Source: Acidobacteriota bacterium
Lineage (GTDB): Bacteria > Acidobacteriota > Blastocatellia > Pyrinomonadales > Pyrinomonadaceae
DNA: 64,000 nucleotides
Assembly: GCA_016718135.1 (NCBI GenBank)
Contig: JADKEF010000017.1
Coordinates: 1-64,000 of the forward strand
Direction: 5' to 3'
The notes under the pieces are model-generated. The model ran no database searches. It saw nothing but the letters and a program-made list of their open reading frames with translations, and had not been told where the DNA came from. Positions 9,013 through 19,036 of this stretch are shown here, in pieces; the first letter of the stretch is position 1; each line of letters starts with the position of its first letter. A program made the position numbers and the translations under genes.

Positions 9013-12000
9013 TCAGCGTGTCATATTGCTAGACGAAATTTTAACATAACCGTCGATCCATCGCATCGAGAGTCCGTTACCAAAGGGATCGGAAGCACTC
9101 TTCACAGCAGTGCTTTCAGTCAATTGGATCTCGACATCGCCGGCCGCCTCGGGTGCGACATCAAAGGTGACGAGAACGAGATCTCGCGGCTTGGCCGACG
9201 CACTCATCGCCTCAGCCGAATCTACTAGAATGCCGATGCTCCCGGGTTCTGTTGAATTCGCGGTCAAATCCGCTCCTTCGCCCATTGCGTCGCCCATTGC
9301 AATGCGTGGATTACCGAGTCTATTTGCGTCGTACTCGATGGTAAAGCTCACTGCCGCCTCATCACCCGTCGAAATGATCTGCACGGGAATTGTCACCGGC
9401 GTCCCGGCTTGTGTCTCGACAGCTTCGACGCGGAGTTCGCTCCCGAAGAAGAATGCATACAGGCTGTCGAACAAGTCCGATACCAGACCAGGTGTGGTAG
9501 CCGGGGCAGTCGGCCCGCCCGCCGCTGTCTGAGGATCGAGGCCTGAGGCATAGCGTCGTGTTTGGACAACATCTGAAGCATTCAGTCCCCCATCGCCAAA
9601 TGTTGTTCTCGGTGCACTGTCAGTTCGTTGAAATTCACTCGTCGCCGTACTTGGAGTATCAAGTCCCGACACAAACCGTCTTGCCTGAACCACATCATTG
9701 GCCGCAAACGAACCATCTCCGTTGGGCCTTGGAGCAAGGTCGCCCTCGAATCCCGCACTCGGTGTTGGGGTTGGCGTTGCTGTCGGGGTTGCGGTTGGGG
9801 TCGGGGTACCGGTTGTTGATCCGACCACATCAAGGCATGTCCTGTGGCACGCGGGTGCCGTTGTAGGCAATCCGCCGTCAAGGATATCCGCCCAAACTCC
9901 TGTCGAGACAGTCAGCCGTCGTGCGTTATCACCAGCAGCATTGCGAGCCGAGGGAACAGTTTTAGCAGGTGCAAAATTCCCTGCCCCCGCCTTCCGGTAA
10001 CCGCCCAGTCGAGCCAAATGGTGCCCGCAGGCAACAGGGTTCCGACGGTGGCAGTGTTTCGCCATATCCTTCGCGTCGTCCCCGGCGGCGTTCCGGTCAC
10101 GGGCACGGCTGTGTTAAGGATCCGGAAGTAGGTGGTATCAACGGACGACGCCATTCGGTTGGTTGTAGCATCGCCGAAAACAATTGTGCTTCCCGCGTCA
10201 CCGGGCCTGCTGGTCCATATTTGCAGCGTCAATCCGGTGAATGGAGACGGAGTGGCGGCACTTCCCGTCACGTAGCCATAAAACGCGACTGTGCTGATAT
10301 TGCATGGCTGACTCAACGTGAAGTTGTCCGCAATTCGACCCGTTCCCTGCGTTGCGCTAAAGCCAAACGTTCCGTTTGCCTCGGTCGTTACGCCAGCCGC
10401 ATGCTGAAGTTCACTGAACAGAAATCCCGGCGGCGGCTCGGTGAAGTTTTCGGACAGAGGCTGAGGATTCAGGCCGCCGTTACTGAATGCGCACGACCCC
10501 GCCGGTGCTGGGGTCGGTGTCGCAGTCGGTGTCGATGTCGGCGTTGGTGTTGGCACTCCGGCAGGGCGCAATTCGTACACGCCGCGGCCGTAGGTCGCAA
10601 TTTGGATCAGTCCGCTCGCCTGCGATGTAAATTCCATCACCGGAGCCGGAGGCATACCGTTGTTGAAAACGGTCCAGCTACCACCATTGTCTGTCGAACG
10701 AAATACGCCGATATCCGTGCCTGCGTACAGCGTCGTCGGGGTAAGTCGATCGATAAGGAACGCGGCTGACCGGAATATCCGGCAGGTTGTTGCTGATGTC
10801 GGTCCAGGTTGTGCCCGCGTTGTTCGATCGGAAAATATGTCCACTGCGGTAACCTGATACGGTCAGATACACCAGAGCCGGATCGGTCGGGCTGACGGTG
10901 ATATTCCTTATCGAACGCTGCGGCAGTCCGGTCGATATATCTGTCCAGGTCGTGCCGCCATTGGTGCTGACCATTGCCCGCCCTTGCGTCGAGCCGGTAT
11001 ATATCGTGTTTAACTGGCTCGGCGCGACGGTGATCGCGCTCAACACGTCGGTTCCGCCGAAGGTTTGGTCGAACATTCCGCCGGGAGCTGTCCACGTTGG
11101 TGGGTTCGCCGTCCCAACCTCTTTATTCAGATCATTACAGTCGGCACAAATAAACAACCGCCACGAACCGGAGTAGATCCCGGACGAAGCCTTCGACGAT
11201 CGGGGATAAAGCCGATCCGCCGGGTTCCGCTCGCCGAAAACCTCCGTGGTCGCAATGACTGAGCTTGGCCCGCTCCCGTTATTCGTGACACGCCCGATAT
11301 TGCCGTTTGTATAACTCGGGAACACCATCGTCGGATCGACCGGATTGACGACCGACTTGCCTCCGTCACCGCCGACAAATTCCCGCCAGATCTGACCTAC
11401 GCCCACTCTCCGCTGCGAGCCGTTGTCCTGCGCACCGGCGTAGCTTCGGTTCGGGTCCGTCGGATGAATCGAGATCCCGATGAATTGAACCAACGACAGC
11501 GTGTTGTTCAAAGAAGTAAACGTTGCACCGCTGTTCGTGGTCTTAAAGATGCCGCCATCGTTTCCGACATAGAATGTGGTTGACGATCCCGGCTCAAAGG
11601 CAAATGCCTGCTGGTCGGTGTGGACCTTTTGTAAGCTTTCGGTAAAGGTTCCCGGGTCGTAAGGCGGGGCGAATGAATTATTAAGATTCGTAAAGGTTAC
11701 GCCGCCGTCAGTACTCCTGAACGTATCCCGAGAACCCACGTAAACCGTATCTGCATCCGTCGGACTCGCTTCCAGAAAGGTGTTATAACCAAACTGTCCG
11801 GGATCGAGAATATCATTTGAAATGACACCGCGATCCGCGGTCGTCGCCCGGCACGGTGCTAACCCAAGACGCACCCTTGGCGGCCCATCGGTTCCAGCGC
11901 ACACATAAAGACGGGTCCGGGTCAGCGGGCGTCACAGCGACGCGAATGCCTGGTCGAACTGGGCGGCAGTATAGGGCGATGCGAGTACGTTAGTCCACGT

Positions 12001-12919
12001 TTGACCGCCGTTGGTCGACTGGAAAACCCTGGGGCACGCGGCGCCACCCCAAACCGTAAGGCCGCATACAAGATCTGCGGATTCGTCGGGTGGATCGCGA
12101 GATCGGTGGCCAGTCCCCTGAGCGGAGCGGTCCAGTTCACACCGCCGTTCGTTGAAACAAGGACACCTCCGAGAGCGGGGTCGCCGGTGTTGGATCCCGA
12201 AAGGTTTAGGGATATAGACTCTGTTCGGATTCGTGGGATCGACTAATATTCGTGTCGCCTGAACCCTGTTAGGAATGGAAGTGTTGTTGACACGTGTCCA
12301 CGTCGCCCCCGCGTCGTTCGACCTCAAAACGCCGTTTCCCCAATAGCCGTTGTCGCTATCGCCGAGACCCGCATACACGATATTCGGGTCGCTCGGCGCA
12401 AAGGCAATTGTGCCGACCGCGAGATCAACAAGAGAATCCGTAACCGGCACAAAGGTCGTCCCGCCATTTGTCGAACGCCAGATGCCGCCCGTCGCCGGCA
12501 ACAAGTATCAACTGCGTATTCGCGGGAGAGATCGCGATCGCATTTATTCGCCCGGAAACCACACCGCCTGGGCCGTTGCCCGAAGTCGGTGCCGGCCCGA
12601 GCGGCGTCCACGTCGTCCCGATCCCAGCCGGGCCAAATCCTTCGCCACGGTTGACAACATCCTGCCACGCATCGCGACGCGCATTGTCGGGTACTTTTTC
12701 GAACGGATATATTCTCTGTTCCATGAACCAGCTAGCTCGCCCATCCGGATCATCGGCCTCCCTCTCGAACACTGGGGCTTTGCTCGAAACCTCCATCGAA
12801 TCCTCAAACGGTAAACTAGCCGCCCCCCAACCAGCGATCCAGATCGTCAGGCCAAGGATAAAAATAGTACTGGTCGTGATGACTGCCCCATGGTTACGCG
12901 ATCTGATGTTCATTTTCAT
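9013..12919 (-). pseudogene. Giant secreted BNR/sortilin-like propeller protein with dockerin- and cohesin-like modules, frameshifted
   Basis: Start at 12919 (MKMNIRSRNHGAVITTS) with a membrane/signal segment. From 12600 to 10560 runs a series of BNR/sortilin repeats (GGIWRSTNGGTTFVPVTD, GVLRSNDAGATWTRVN, DTFRSTDGGVTFTNLN, GIFKTTNSGATFTSLN, AMVSTNGGTTWTDIS, HIFRSNNAGTTWTDIS, GVFRSTDNGGSWTVFN). Then come a Pro-Thr linker, a beta-rich domain (SENFTEPPPGFLFSELQ and on), a second linker and the shared tail (9013-9753): GFEGDLAPRPNGDGSFAAND, a second repeat with FGDGGLNASDVVQTRR, and a cohesin-like beta domain. Frame changes near 12440, 12190, 11915, 10760 and 9960 split it. About 1,300 residues if restored. 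Probably a large surface or secreted protein. Confidence 0.8.
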
Positions 12920-13081
12920 TATTATTGTGTGTTTCGGCTTGAGGCCCCGAGTATATAGATTTTCCGCTCAATGTAGTAAACGAGAACTGCTACCGGTTTG
13001 GGGCAGGCGGTTGAAAAATAGTGCTGTATTCTTCCGCGCTACGATTTCTAACAGGATTGTTGTAATCTGAGAACTCGATAG

Positions 13082-14452
13082 ATGGCAAAATCACCCGCAA
13101 CAATATTCGCGTGTCAGAATTGCGGCTCGCAACAGCGTAAGTGGCTCGGGCAGTGTCCTGACTGCGGCGAGTGGAACACTTTGGTCGAGGAACGCTTTCG
13201 TCCGACAGCGGCCGCTGCCGACACGCGGGCCGTGGCTCAGTATCGCCAAGCGACGCCGATGGCGTATGGCAGTATCGAGGCTCAGGATGATGATCGAACC
13301 GAATCTGGAATAGACGAACTCGATCGCGTACTCGGCGGAGGCATCGTGGCAGGTTCGCTCGTCCTGATCGGCGGTGCCCCGGGCATCGGCAAATCCACGA
13401 TCGTGATGCAGATGGCCGATAAGTTGGGACGCAACGGCAAGAAAGTGCTGTACATCTCAGGCGAAGAATCCGAGCGGCAGATAAAAATGCGCGGAGAACG
13501 TCTCGGTGTAGAGGCTGAGAATCTGTTCTTGCTACCGGAAACAAATCTGCAGAGCATTCTAGCCGAGACGGATAAGCTCAAGCCTGATTTTGTCATCGTC
13601 GATTCGATCCAAACAGTTTTTAGCTCGGCGATCGAATCGGCTCCCGGCAGCGTTTCGCAGGTACGTGATGTGGCGGCCCAATTCATGATGTTTGCCAAGC
13701 AAACCTCGACGCCCGTTTTCCTCACCGGCCATGTCACCAAAGAAGGCTCGATCGCCGGGCCGAAAACGCTCGAACACATCGTCGACACCGTCCTCTATTT
13801 CGAAGGCGACCGCCATCACAACCACCGCATCATCCGCGCGACCAAAAATCGTTTCGGAGCAGCAAACGAGATCGGTGTTTTCGAGATGACAAATACGGGG
13901 CTAGTCGCGGTCGGTAATCCGTCGGAGTTGTTTTTACAAGAACGCCCCGAAAACGCTACCGGCTCGGTCGTCACCGTATGTATGGAAGGCACGCGGCCGA
14001 TGCTGGTCGAGGTTCAGGCATTGGTAAGCAGTACAAAATTCGGCACAGCCCGTCGAATGACACAGGGCTTCGACCACAACCGGGCTTCACTGTTGATCGC
14101 CGTGCTTGAGAAGCAAGTTGGCCTGCAGCTTGCCGGTGACGACGTTTTCATCAACATCGCCGGCGGAATGGAGATCGACGAACCCGCCGCCGACCTCGGC
14201 ATCATCGCCGCCATCGCCTCAAGCTTTCGCAACATCCAGATCCCGCCCGAGACCGCCGTCTTCGGCGAAGTCGGCCTAACCGGCGAAGTCCGCGGCGTCC
14301 TACAAGCGCAGGCACGTGCCCGTGAGGCTCAGACGTTAGGATTCAAGAAACTAATTCTGCCGGAATCAAATAAGAAAGGGCTGGAGAAGCTGTTGGGAAT
14401 TCGTGTTGTTGGCGTAAAGAATTTGGAACAGGCTATGGAGGAGTTGTTTTAG
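13082..14452 (+). CDS. radA: DNA repair protein RadA (Sms)
   Basis: 456 residues, full length. N-terminal C4 zinc finger (Cys11, Cys14, Cys25, Cys28 in ACQNCG...GQCPDCGEWN), RecA-like ATPase with P-loop GGAPGIGKST at about 97-106, Walker B-like DFVIVDSIQ, the RadA-specific KNRFG motif near residue 255, and a C-terminal Lon-like domain (FINIAGGMEIDEPAADLG, GEVGLTGEVRGV). It helps branch migration and recombination repair. This is the first fully intact large gene after the frameshift-rich left end. Confidence 0.97.
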   Translation: MAKSPATIFACQNCGSQQRKWLGQCPDCGEWNTLVEERFRPTAAAADTRAVAQYRQATPMAYGSIEAQDDDRTESGIDELDRVLGGGIVAGSLVLIGGAPGIGKSTIVMQMADKLGRNGKKVLYISGEESERQIKMRGERLGVEAENLFLLPETNLQSILAETDKLKPDFVIVDSIQTVFSSAIESAPGSVSQVRDVAAQFMMFAKQTSTPVFLTGHVTKEGSIAGPKTLEHIVDTVLYFEGDRHHNHRIIRATKNRFGAANEIGVFEMTNTGLVAVGNPSELFLQERPENATGSVVTVCMEGTRPMLVEVQALVSSTKFGTARRMTQGFDHNRASLLIAVLEKQVGLQLAGDDVFINIAGGMEIDEPAADLGIIAAIASSFRNIQIPPETAVFGEVGLTGEVRGVLQAQARAREAQTLGFKKLILPESNKKGLEKLLGIRVVGVKNLEQAMEELF

Positions 14453-14523
14453 GCAGAACTCAACGCCATTTTTCATCGTAGGTAGTGATGACCTCAATTC
14501 TTATCTTCGGAGTCATTATCTAG

Positions 14524-15003
14524 ATGAAAATCAAAACTATCTTCTTTTCCCTGCTCGTCGCTATTACTGCCGTTTCAGCCCTAGCTCAGTCGCCAAACAA
14601 GGACGAGGCAACCTTCAAGTCCCTCATCAAACAAATGACCGACGCCCAGATCGCGTACGATGCGGCGGCCTTAGATAAGATCTTTACGGCCGACTATATC
14701 GAGGTCTCGCCGGTTGGCGAGTTCGATCCGAGAGAGAAGGTTTTGGGGTTCTATTCGCCGGAGGCAAAGGCCGCGGCTGGGAAGATGTCGGCGAAGCTGG
14801 ATGTGACGGACTTTTCGATCCGCCAGTACGACAAGTTTGCGATCGTAATATCGAAATTCACGTATCTGCTCGAGAACGAAGGCAAGCCGTTGCCGCCGCG
14901 TAGTATGCGAGTGATGACTGTTTTTCGAAAGGAAAAAAATGGTTGGAAAATCGCGTCGGCACAGTACACGGGCATTCGTCCCGCACCGCCCGCAGCGAAG
15001 TGA
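14524..15003 (+). CDS. Secreted SnoaL/DUF4440-like protein
   Basis: 159 residues with a signal peptide (MKIKTIFFSLLVAITAVSALAQ). The mature part has the NTF2-like fold signature of DUF4440: a helix with MTDAQIAYDAAALDKIFTAD, YIEVSPVGE, and a C-terminal strand with MTVFRKEKNGWKIASAQYT. Members are often stress-linked or enzyme-like but of unknown substrate. Independent gene downstream of radA with a 70-bp gap. Confidence 0.8.
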   Translation: MKIKTIFFSLLVAITAVSALAQSPNKDEATFKSLIKQMTDAQIAYDAAALDKIFTADYIEVSPVGEFDPREKVLGFYSPEAKAAAGKMSAKLDVTDFSIRQYDKFAIVISKFTYLLENEGKPLPPRSMRVMTVFRKEKNGWKIASAQYTGIRPAPPAAK

Positions 15004-15005
15004 GA

Positions 15006-15461
15006 TTAGACAACGGAGTCCGCTGACATGATCTTTTCGAGGATGCTGTCGCGTTTTTCGCGGATCTCAGTGATACGCGGTCCGGGATCGTCGCTAATGA
15101 AGGTCGGCGGCGGCATGAATGCATCGAGTTGCAATGGAACGCCCTCCATCTCTAAACGATGGGCGATGATCTTTGAGATCAATTCTTGTTCGAACTCGCA
15201 CACATCAACAAACCTAACGCCGATGCCAGTGTGATCGAAGCGATACAAGGCGCGGCATTGTAGCGGCAGGTAATTCCCGTTTGGCAATTCGATCTCCATA
15301 CGAAACTCATCGCCCGTATAGATATTCTCTTCCCAACCCGTAAAGCACCCACCGATGCTGATCTGCTGAAGTTTGGTCTCCTGCTTTTCGCCAAATTTCG
15401 TATAGATGATCGCCGGAATATCCAACGAGAATCTGATGTGCTGTCTTTGGTTGATCGACAT
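15006..15461 (-). CDS. PilZ domain protein
   Basis: 151 residues. The N-terminus has the c-di-GMP-binding arginine motif (QRQHIRF, Arg6 and Arg10) and the second motif region QISIGGCF, followed by the beta-barrel (FRMEIELPNGNYLPLQCRAL, IGVRFVDV). The C-terminal 40 residues are a charged helix. It probably senses c-di-GMP; the partner is not shown by its neighbours. Its stop is 2 bp from the stop of the converging DUF4440 gene. Confidence 0.85.
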   Translation of the reverse strand: MSINQRQHIRFSLDIPAIIYTKFGEKQETKLQQISIGGCFTGWEENIYTGDEFRMEIELPNGNYLPLQCRALYRFDHTGIGVRFVDVCEFEQELISKIIAHRLEMEGVPLQLDAFMPPPTFISDDPGPRITEIREKRDSILEKIMSADSVV

Positions 15462-15562
15462 TGGCGATGGCTTGCGAACGGAAAAGTATCAGGGTATTGC
15501 TCCATCTATTATCCTACCGTTGGGCAGGCATTACAAGCATAAACTTTTGCAATCGCCGAACA

Positions 15563-15603
15563 TGCAAAAACGCCGCACTTGCGAACAAGAACGACGTTTT
15601 GCA
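15563..15603 (-). terminator. Probable terminator of the bacilliredoxin gene
   Basis: TGCAAAAACGCCG (15563-15575) pairs with CGACGTTTTGCA (15592-15603). Read on the minus strand this is a stem ending in a T-rich strand just after the stop of the gene at 15622. Confidence 0.5.
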
Positions 15604-15621
15604 AATTTGAAAGCGGAACAA

Positions 15622-16065
15622 TTAGTTGTTCGCAGCTTCGCTCTTGCCGCAGGTCGCTGCAAAAGCATCGATAAGATCCTGAGCGATCGTGAGCGGCGGA
15701 CGGCCTTCGAGGTCCTTTCGCTCGAACATCTTGACGAGTTCACCGTTCTTCAGGAAACCGATCGCAGGCGACGACGGCATGTAGCCGGTAAAGTAGTCGC
15801 GAGCAGTGTCAGTAGCATCGATGTCGGCACCGGCAAATACTGTAATGACCTTGTCCGGTTTTACTTCCGAATTCTGCAGAGCCATCGCGATGCCCGGGCG
15901 AACGCCGCCAGCAGCACATCCGCAAACCGAGTTGACGACGACCATCAAGGTTCCGTCCGTATTCTTGACCGCCGCATCGACAGCCTCAGTAGTTTTAGTT
16001 TCTTCGATCCCAAGCTGAGCCAGTTCCTGACGCATTCCGTGAATCATTATTTCTGGATAAGGCAT
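15622..16065 (-). CDS. Bacilliredoxin, BrxA/BrxB family
   Basis: 147 residues, the usual length. The CGC active-site motif of the YphP/YqiW family is seen in VVVNSVCGCAAGGVRPG at about residues 45-60. The rest matches the thioredoxin-like fold (DKVITVFAGADIDATD, SPAIGFLKNGELVKMFERKD). Family members remove bacillithiol from oxidised proteins; whether this organism makes bacillithiol cannot be seen here. Single gene with its own terminator. Confidence 0.92.
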   Translation of the reverse strand: MPYPEIMIHGMRQELAQLGIEETKTTEAVDAAVKNTDGTLMVVVNSVCGCAAGGVRPGIAMALQNSEVKPDKVITVFAGADIDATDTARDYFTGYMPSSPAIGFLKNGELVKMFERKDLEGRPPLTIAQDLIDAFAATCGKSEAANN

Positions 16066-16246
16066 ATGTTTCTCTCAAATAAATAGCGTTCCAAACCAAA
16101 GGCCGGATATACCTGACCTTTTTTTCAAGTATTAAGCACGCTGCCCGATATGTCAAGACAGTTAATTACACCGACGCTCCGTTTGCCCGCTTGGCAATGA
16201 GCATTTAGAATCAAGGTTTGCTTCCGCCCACAGGGATTCGTAAAAA

Positions 16247-16822
16247 ATGGCAATCGAGATAGAAAAGAAGTATCGCATTGATAAAAAAAAGTTAGTGGAG
16301 TTGACCGCAAAGCTCGGCGAACTCGGAGCACCGTTTTCCTATGAGAATTTCGAAGAAAACTATCTACACAAGGGCGGTGTCCTTGACGAACGAAATGCCG
16401 TACTTCGCCTGAGAAAGACCGAGCTAAAGACGACCTTGACCTATAAGGAAAAGGTGCCTACCGCAAACGACTTCAAGCATCAGATCGAGCACGAGACCAT
16501 CGTCGCAGACGTTGACGCAACCGAAAAAATTATTGAAAAGCTCGGCTACACCCTTTCGATAGTTTACGAAAAACATCGCAAAGCTTGGCATTTCGGCAAT
16601 GTCGAGGTCGTGTTAGACGAACTTCCCTTTGGCTACTACATGGAGATCGAAGGTGCGATCGAAGATATCCTCGCCGCCGAAAGGCTTCTTGGCATCGAAG
16701 AGCTTGAGACCGAATCACGCGGCTATCCTCGATTGACTGCGAAATTCGGCAAGCTGGTCGACGGTGTATACGAAGCTCGGTTTGCCAAACGCTCCGCCGT
16801 CAAAGCTCCGTTAGGAGAGTGA
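16247..16822 (+). CDS. CYTH domain protein (CyaB/triphosphatase-like)
   Basis: 191 residues. It starts with the CYTH signature EIEKKYRI (ExExK) and has the alternating charged strands of the triphosphate tunnel: AVLRLRKTELKTTLTYKEK, VYEKHRKAWHFGNVEVVLDE, and YYMEIEGAIED. CYTH enzymes act on triphosphate substrates: inorganic triphosphate, thiamine triphosphate or ATP (class IV adenylate cyclase). The gene converges on ppk1 and the two 3' ends overlap by 12 bp, which suggests a polyphosphate or tripolyphosphate role, by inference. Confidence 0.88.
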   Translation: MAIEIEKKYRIDKKKLVELTAKLGELGAPFSYENFEENYLHKGGVLDERNAVLRLRKTELKTTLTYKEKVPTANDFKHQIEHETIVADVDATEKIIEKLGYTLSIVYEKHRKAWHFGNVEVVLDELPFGYYMEIEGAIEDILAAERLLGIEELETESRGYPRLTAKFGKLVDGVYEARFAKRSAVKAPLGE

Positions 16823-18964
16823 ATCTTTCCCGATAAAAAACTGCTGAGCGTCTGCCCCGCCCTTCGTTCGATTCCCTGTCTTCTTGTAACTCCCGTCCGG
16901 CATTAAGGTGTAGGCATTGACCTGATCCTTCAAGTATGCGGGCAGTAGTATGTCACGCAGGTCGCCTTTTATCTCCGAGTCAATAACCGGCGTCAGCACC
17001 TCGACCCGACGGTCGAAACTGCGGTGCATCAGGTCGGCACTACCGATGAATATCTCATCGTTCTCTTCGCCGCCATTTGCAAAATAATAAACGCGACTGT
17101 GCTCGAGAAATCGGCCGATAACTGAACGAACACGAATATTCTCGGACAGACCTTTGACCCCCGGCCGGAGCGTACAGATGCCTCGAATGATCAGGTCGAT
17201 TTCCACGCCGGCTTGCGAGGCAGTGTAGAGTTCTCGGATAAGCTGATCGTCCGTAATGCTGTTGGCCTTCATGATGACCCGCGCAGGCTTGCCAGCGGCC
17301 TTATTTTTTGATTCGCGACGAATAAGTTCCAACAGCCGCTCCCGTAAATTGAGCGGAGCCACGAGTAGGCGTTTGTACTTGTCCTGCTGAGAGTAGCCTG
17401 TGAGAAAATTGAAGAGGCTGCTCGCATCTTCAGCGATCTCCTCGTCGGCGGTCAGTAACGCCAAGTCAGTGTAAATGCGGGAGGTAAATGGATTATAGTT
17501 CCCGGTCGCTAAATGGACGTACCGAACGAGCTTATCCTTCTCACGCCTGACGACAAGCAACACCTTCGAGTGGGTCTTTAGCGTGCTAATGCCGTAAACG
17601 ACGTGTACGCCTTCATTCTCAAGCCTCCGAGCCCATTCGATGTTATTTTCTTCGTCAAACCTCGCCTTGAGCTCGACCAATGCCGTTACCTGCTTGCCCA
17701 AACGGCTGGCCCGAACCAACGACGCGACGATCGGCGAGTCCTTTCCTGTACGATACAGGCAGATCTTGATCGCCTGTACATTCGGATCTTCCGCCGCTTC
17801 CGCGATGAAATCTGAGACAGCACTGAACGAATTGTAAGGATGATGGAGCAGCACGTCCTGCTTCTTGATCACGTCAAAGATATTCTCTTTCTTGTGCAAC
17901 GGAGCTGGCAGCACTGTCGCAAAAGGCCTGTCCTTGAGCCTCGGCTTGTCCAGGCTGTAAAGCTGCATCAGATCAGGAATATCGACAAATCCATCGACAC
18001 GCTCGACCTCTTCGTTCTCCAGTCCAACGCCGGCCATAAGCAGCTTGACCATCTTCTCAGGCATTGCCGCCGCGATCTCAAGCCGTACAGGAAAACGGTC
18101 ACGGCGACGCTGGAGTTCGCGCTCCATCGTGCGAAGCAGATCGCCGGCCTCGTCTTCGCGAATTTCGATATCCGCATCGCGTGTAACCCTAAAGAGAAAG
18201 GCCTCGCTCGTCTTCATGTTCGGGAAGAGATCATGAACATTTGCAGAGATTACCTCTTCGATCAAAGCGTAGCGTCCTTTCTTCTGGTCGATAGGCACTA
18301 ACCGTGGAGCCGATGGCGGCAATTTGATACGCGTAAACCGCTTCTGACGGAAAAGATGCTTTAGATTTGCCTGAGTAGAGGCTCGGTTCGGCTCTACGAA
18401 AACGCCAAGATTAAGGCTCAGGTTTGAAATGTACGGAAATGGGTGGCTTGCATCGACCAGCTGCGGTGTCAGGATCGGGAAGAGGTTGTTTCTAAAGTAC
18501 TTATCAAGCAGCTTCTTCTCTTTTATATTCAATCCGACGTACTGTTCGATCGTAATGCCATTTTTCGCGAGAGCCGGGAATACGCTGTCTTTCAGATACG
18601 AAGCCTGCCGTGCACGCATTGGCCGCAGGCGCTTGTATATCTCAGCAAGCTGCTCCGAAGCGGTCATTCCATCAGGGGAAAGCTCGCCGATGTTCTCAGC
18701 GATCTGCTCCTTGAGGCCCGAAACCCGGATCATGAAAAATTCGTCGAGATTGGTCGAGAATATCGACAGGAACTTGAGCCTTTCGAGCAACGGATTTGTC
18801 TCGTCGGTTGCTTCGTCGAGCACGTGTCGATTGAACTCTAGCCAGCTCAGCTCGCGGTTGAAAAACTGACGTTCGTCCTCCGCTGGCAATGGCTCAATGC
18901 TCGCTGCCGAAGCTGCCGAAGCAGTTGTCGTGGTTTTATGTTTCTTCACTGCGTCTAGAGTCAT
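16811..18964 (-). CDS. ppk1: Polyphosphate kinase 1
   Basis: About 717 residues, family length. The N domain has FFNRELSWLEFNRHVLDEA and FLSIFSTNLDEFFMIRVSGL. The catalytic part has the two conserved histidines: the autophosphorylated one in STLKTHSKVLLVVRRE, and the one in GRFLEHSRVYYF; also YVHLATGNYN and IFIGSADLMHRSFDRRVEV. It makes polyphosphate from ATP at the membrane. ATG at 18964 is preferred; the frame is open to a TTG at 19003, and neither has a clear ribosome-binding site. First gene downstream of tsaE and facing the CYTH gene. Confidence 0.96.
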   Translation of the reverse strand: MTLDAVKKHKTTTTASAASAASIEPLPAEDERQFFNRELSWLEFNRHVLDEATDETNPLLERLKFLSIFSTNLDEFFMIRVSGLKEQIAENIGELSPDGMTASEQLAEIYKRLRPMRARQASYLKDSVFPALAKNGITIEQYVGLNIKEKKLLDKYFRNNLFPILTPQLVDASHPFPYISNLSLNLGVFVEPNRASTQANLKHLFRQKRFTRIKLPPSAPRLVPIDQKKGRYALIEEVISANVHDLFPNMKTSEAFLFRVTRDADIEIREDEAGDLLRTMERELQRRRDRFPVRLEIAAAMPEKMVKLLMAGVGLENEEVERVDGFVDIPDLMQLYSLDKPRLKDRPFATVLPAPLHKKENIFDVIKKQDVLLHHPYNSFSAVSDFIAEAAEDPNVQAIKICLYRTGKDSPIVASLVRASRLGKQVTALVELKARFDEENNIEWARRLENEGVHVVYGISTLKTHSKVLLVVRREKDKLVRYVHLATGNYNPFTSRIYTDLALLTADEEIAEDASSLFNFLTGYSQQDKYKRLLVAPLNLRERLLELIRRESKNKAAGKPARVIMKANSITDDQLIRELYTASQAGVEIDLIIRGICTLRPGVKGLSENIRVRSVIGRFLEHSRVYYFANGGEENDEIFIGSADLMHRSFDRRVEVLTPVIDSEIKGDLRDILLPAYLKDQVNAYTLMPDGSYKKTGNRTKGGADAQQFFIGKDSLS

Positions 18965-19036
18965 TGCGGGCTTGATTATAAGTGCAGCCCCTATCTTTAC
19001 CAAGAAAATCTATGTTAAATCTTTCGGTCGTCAATG

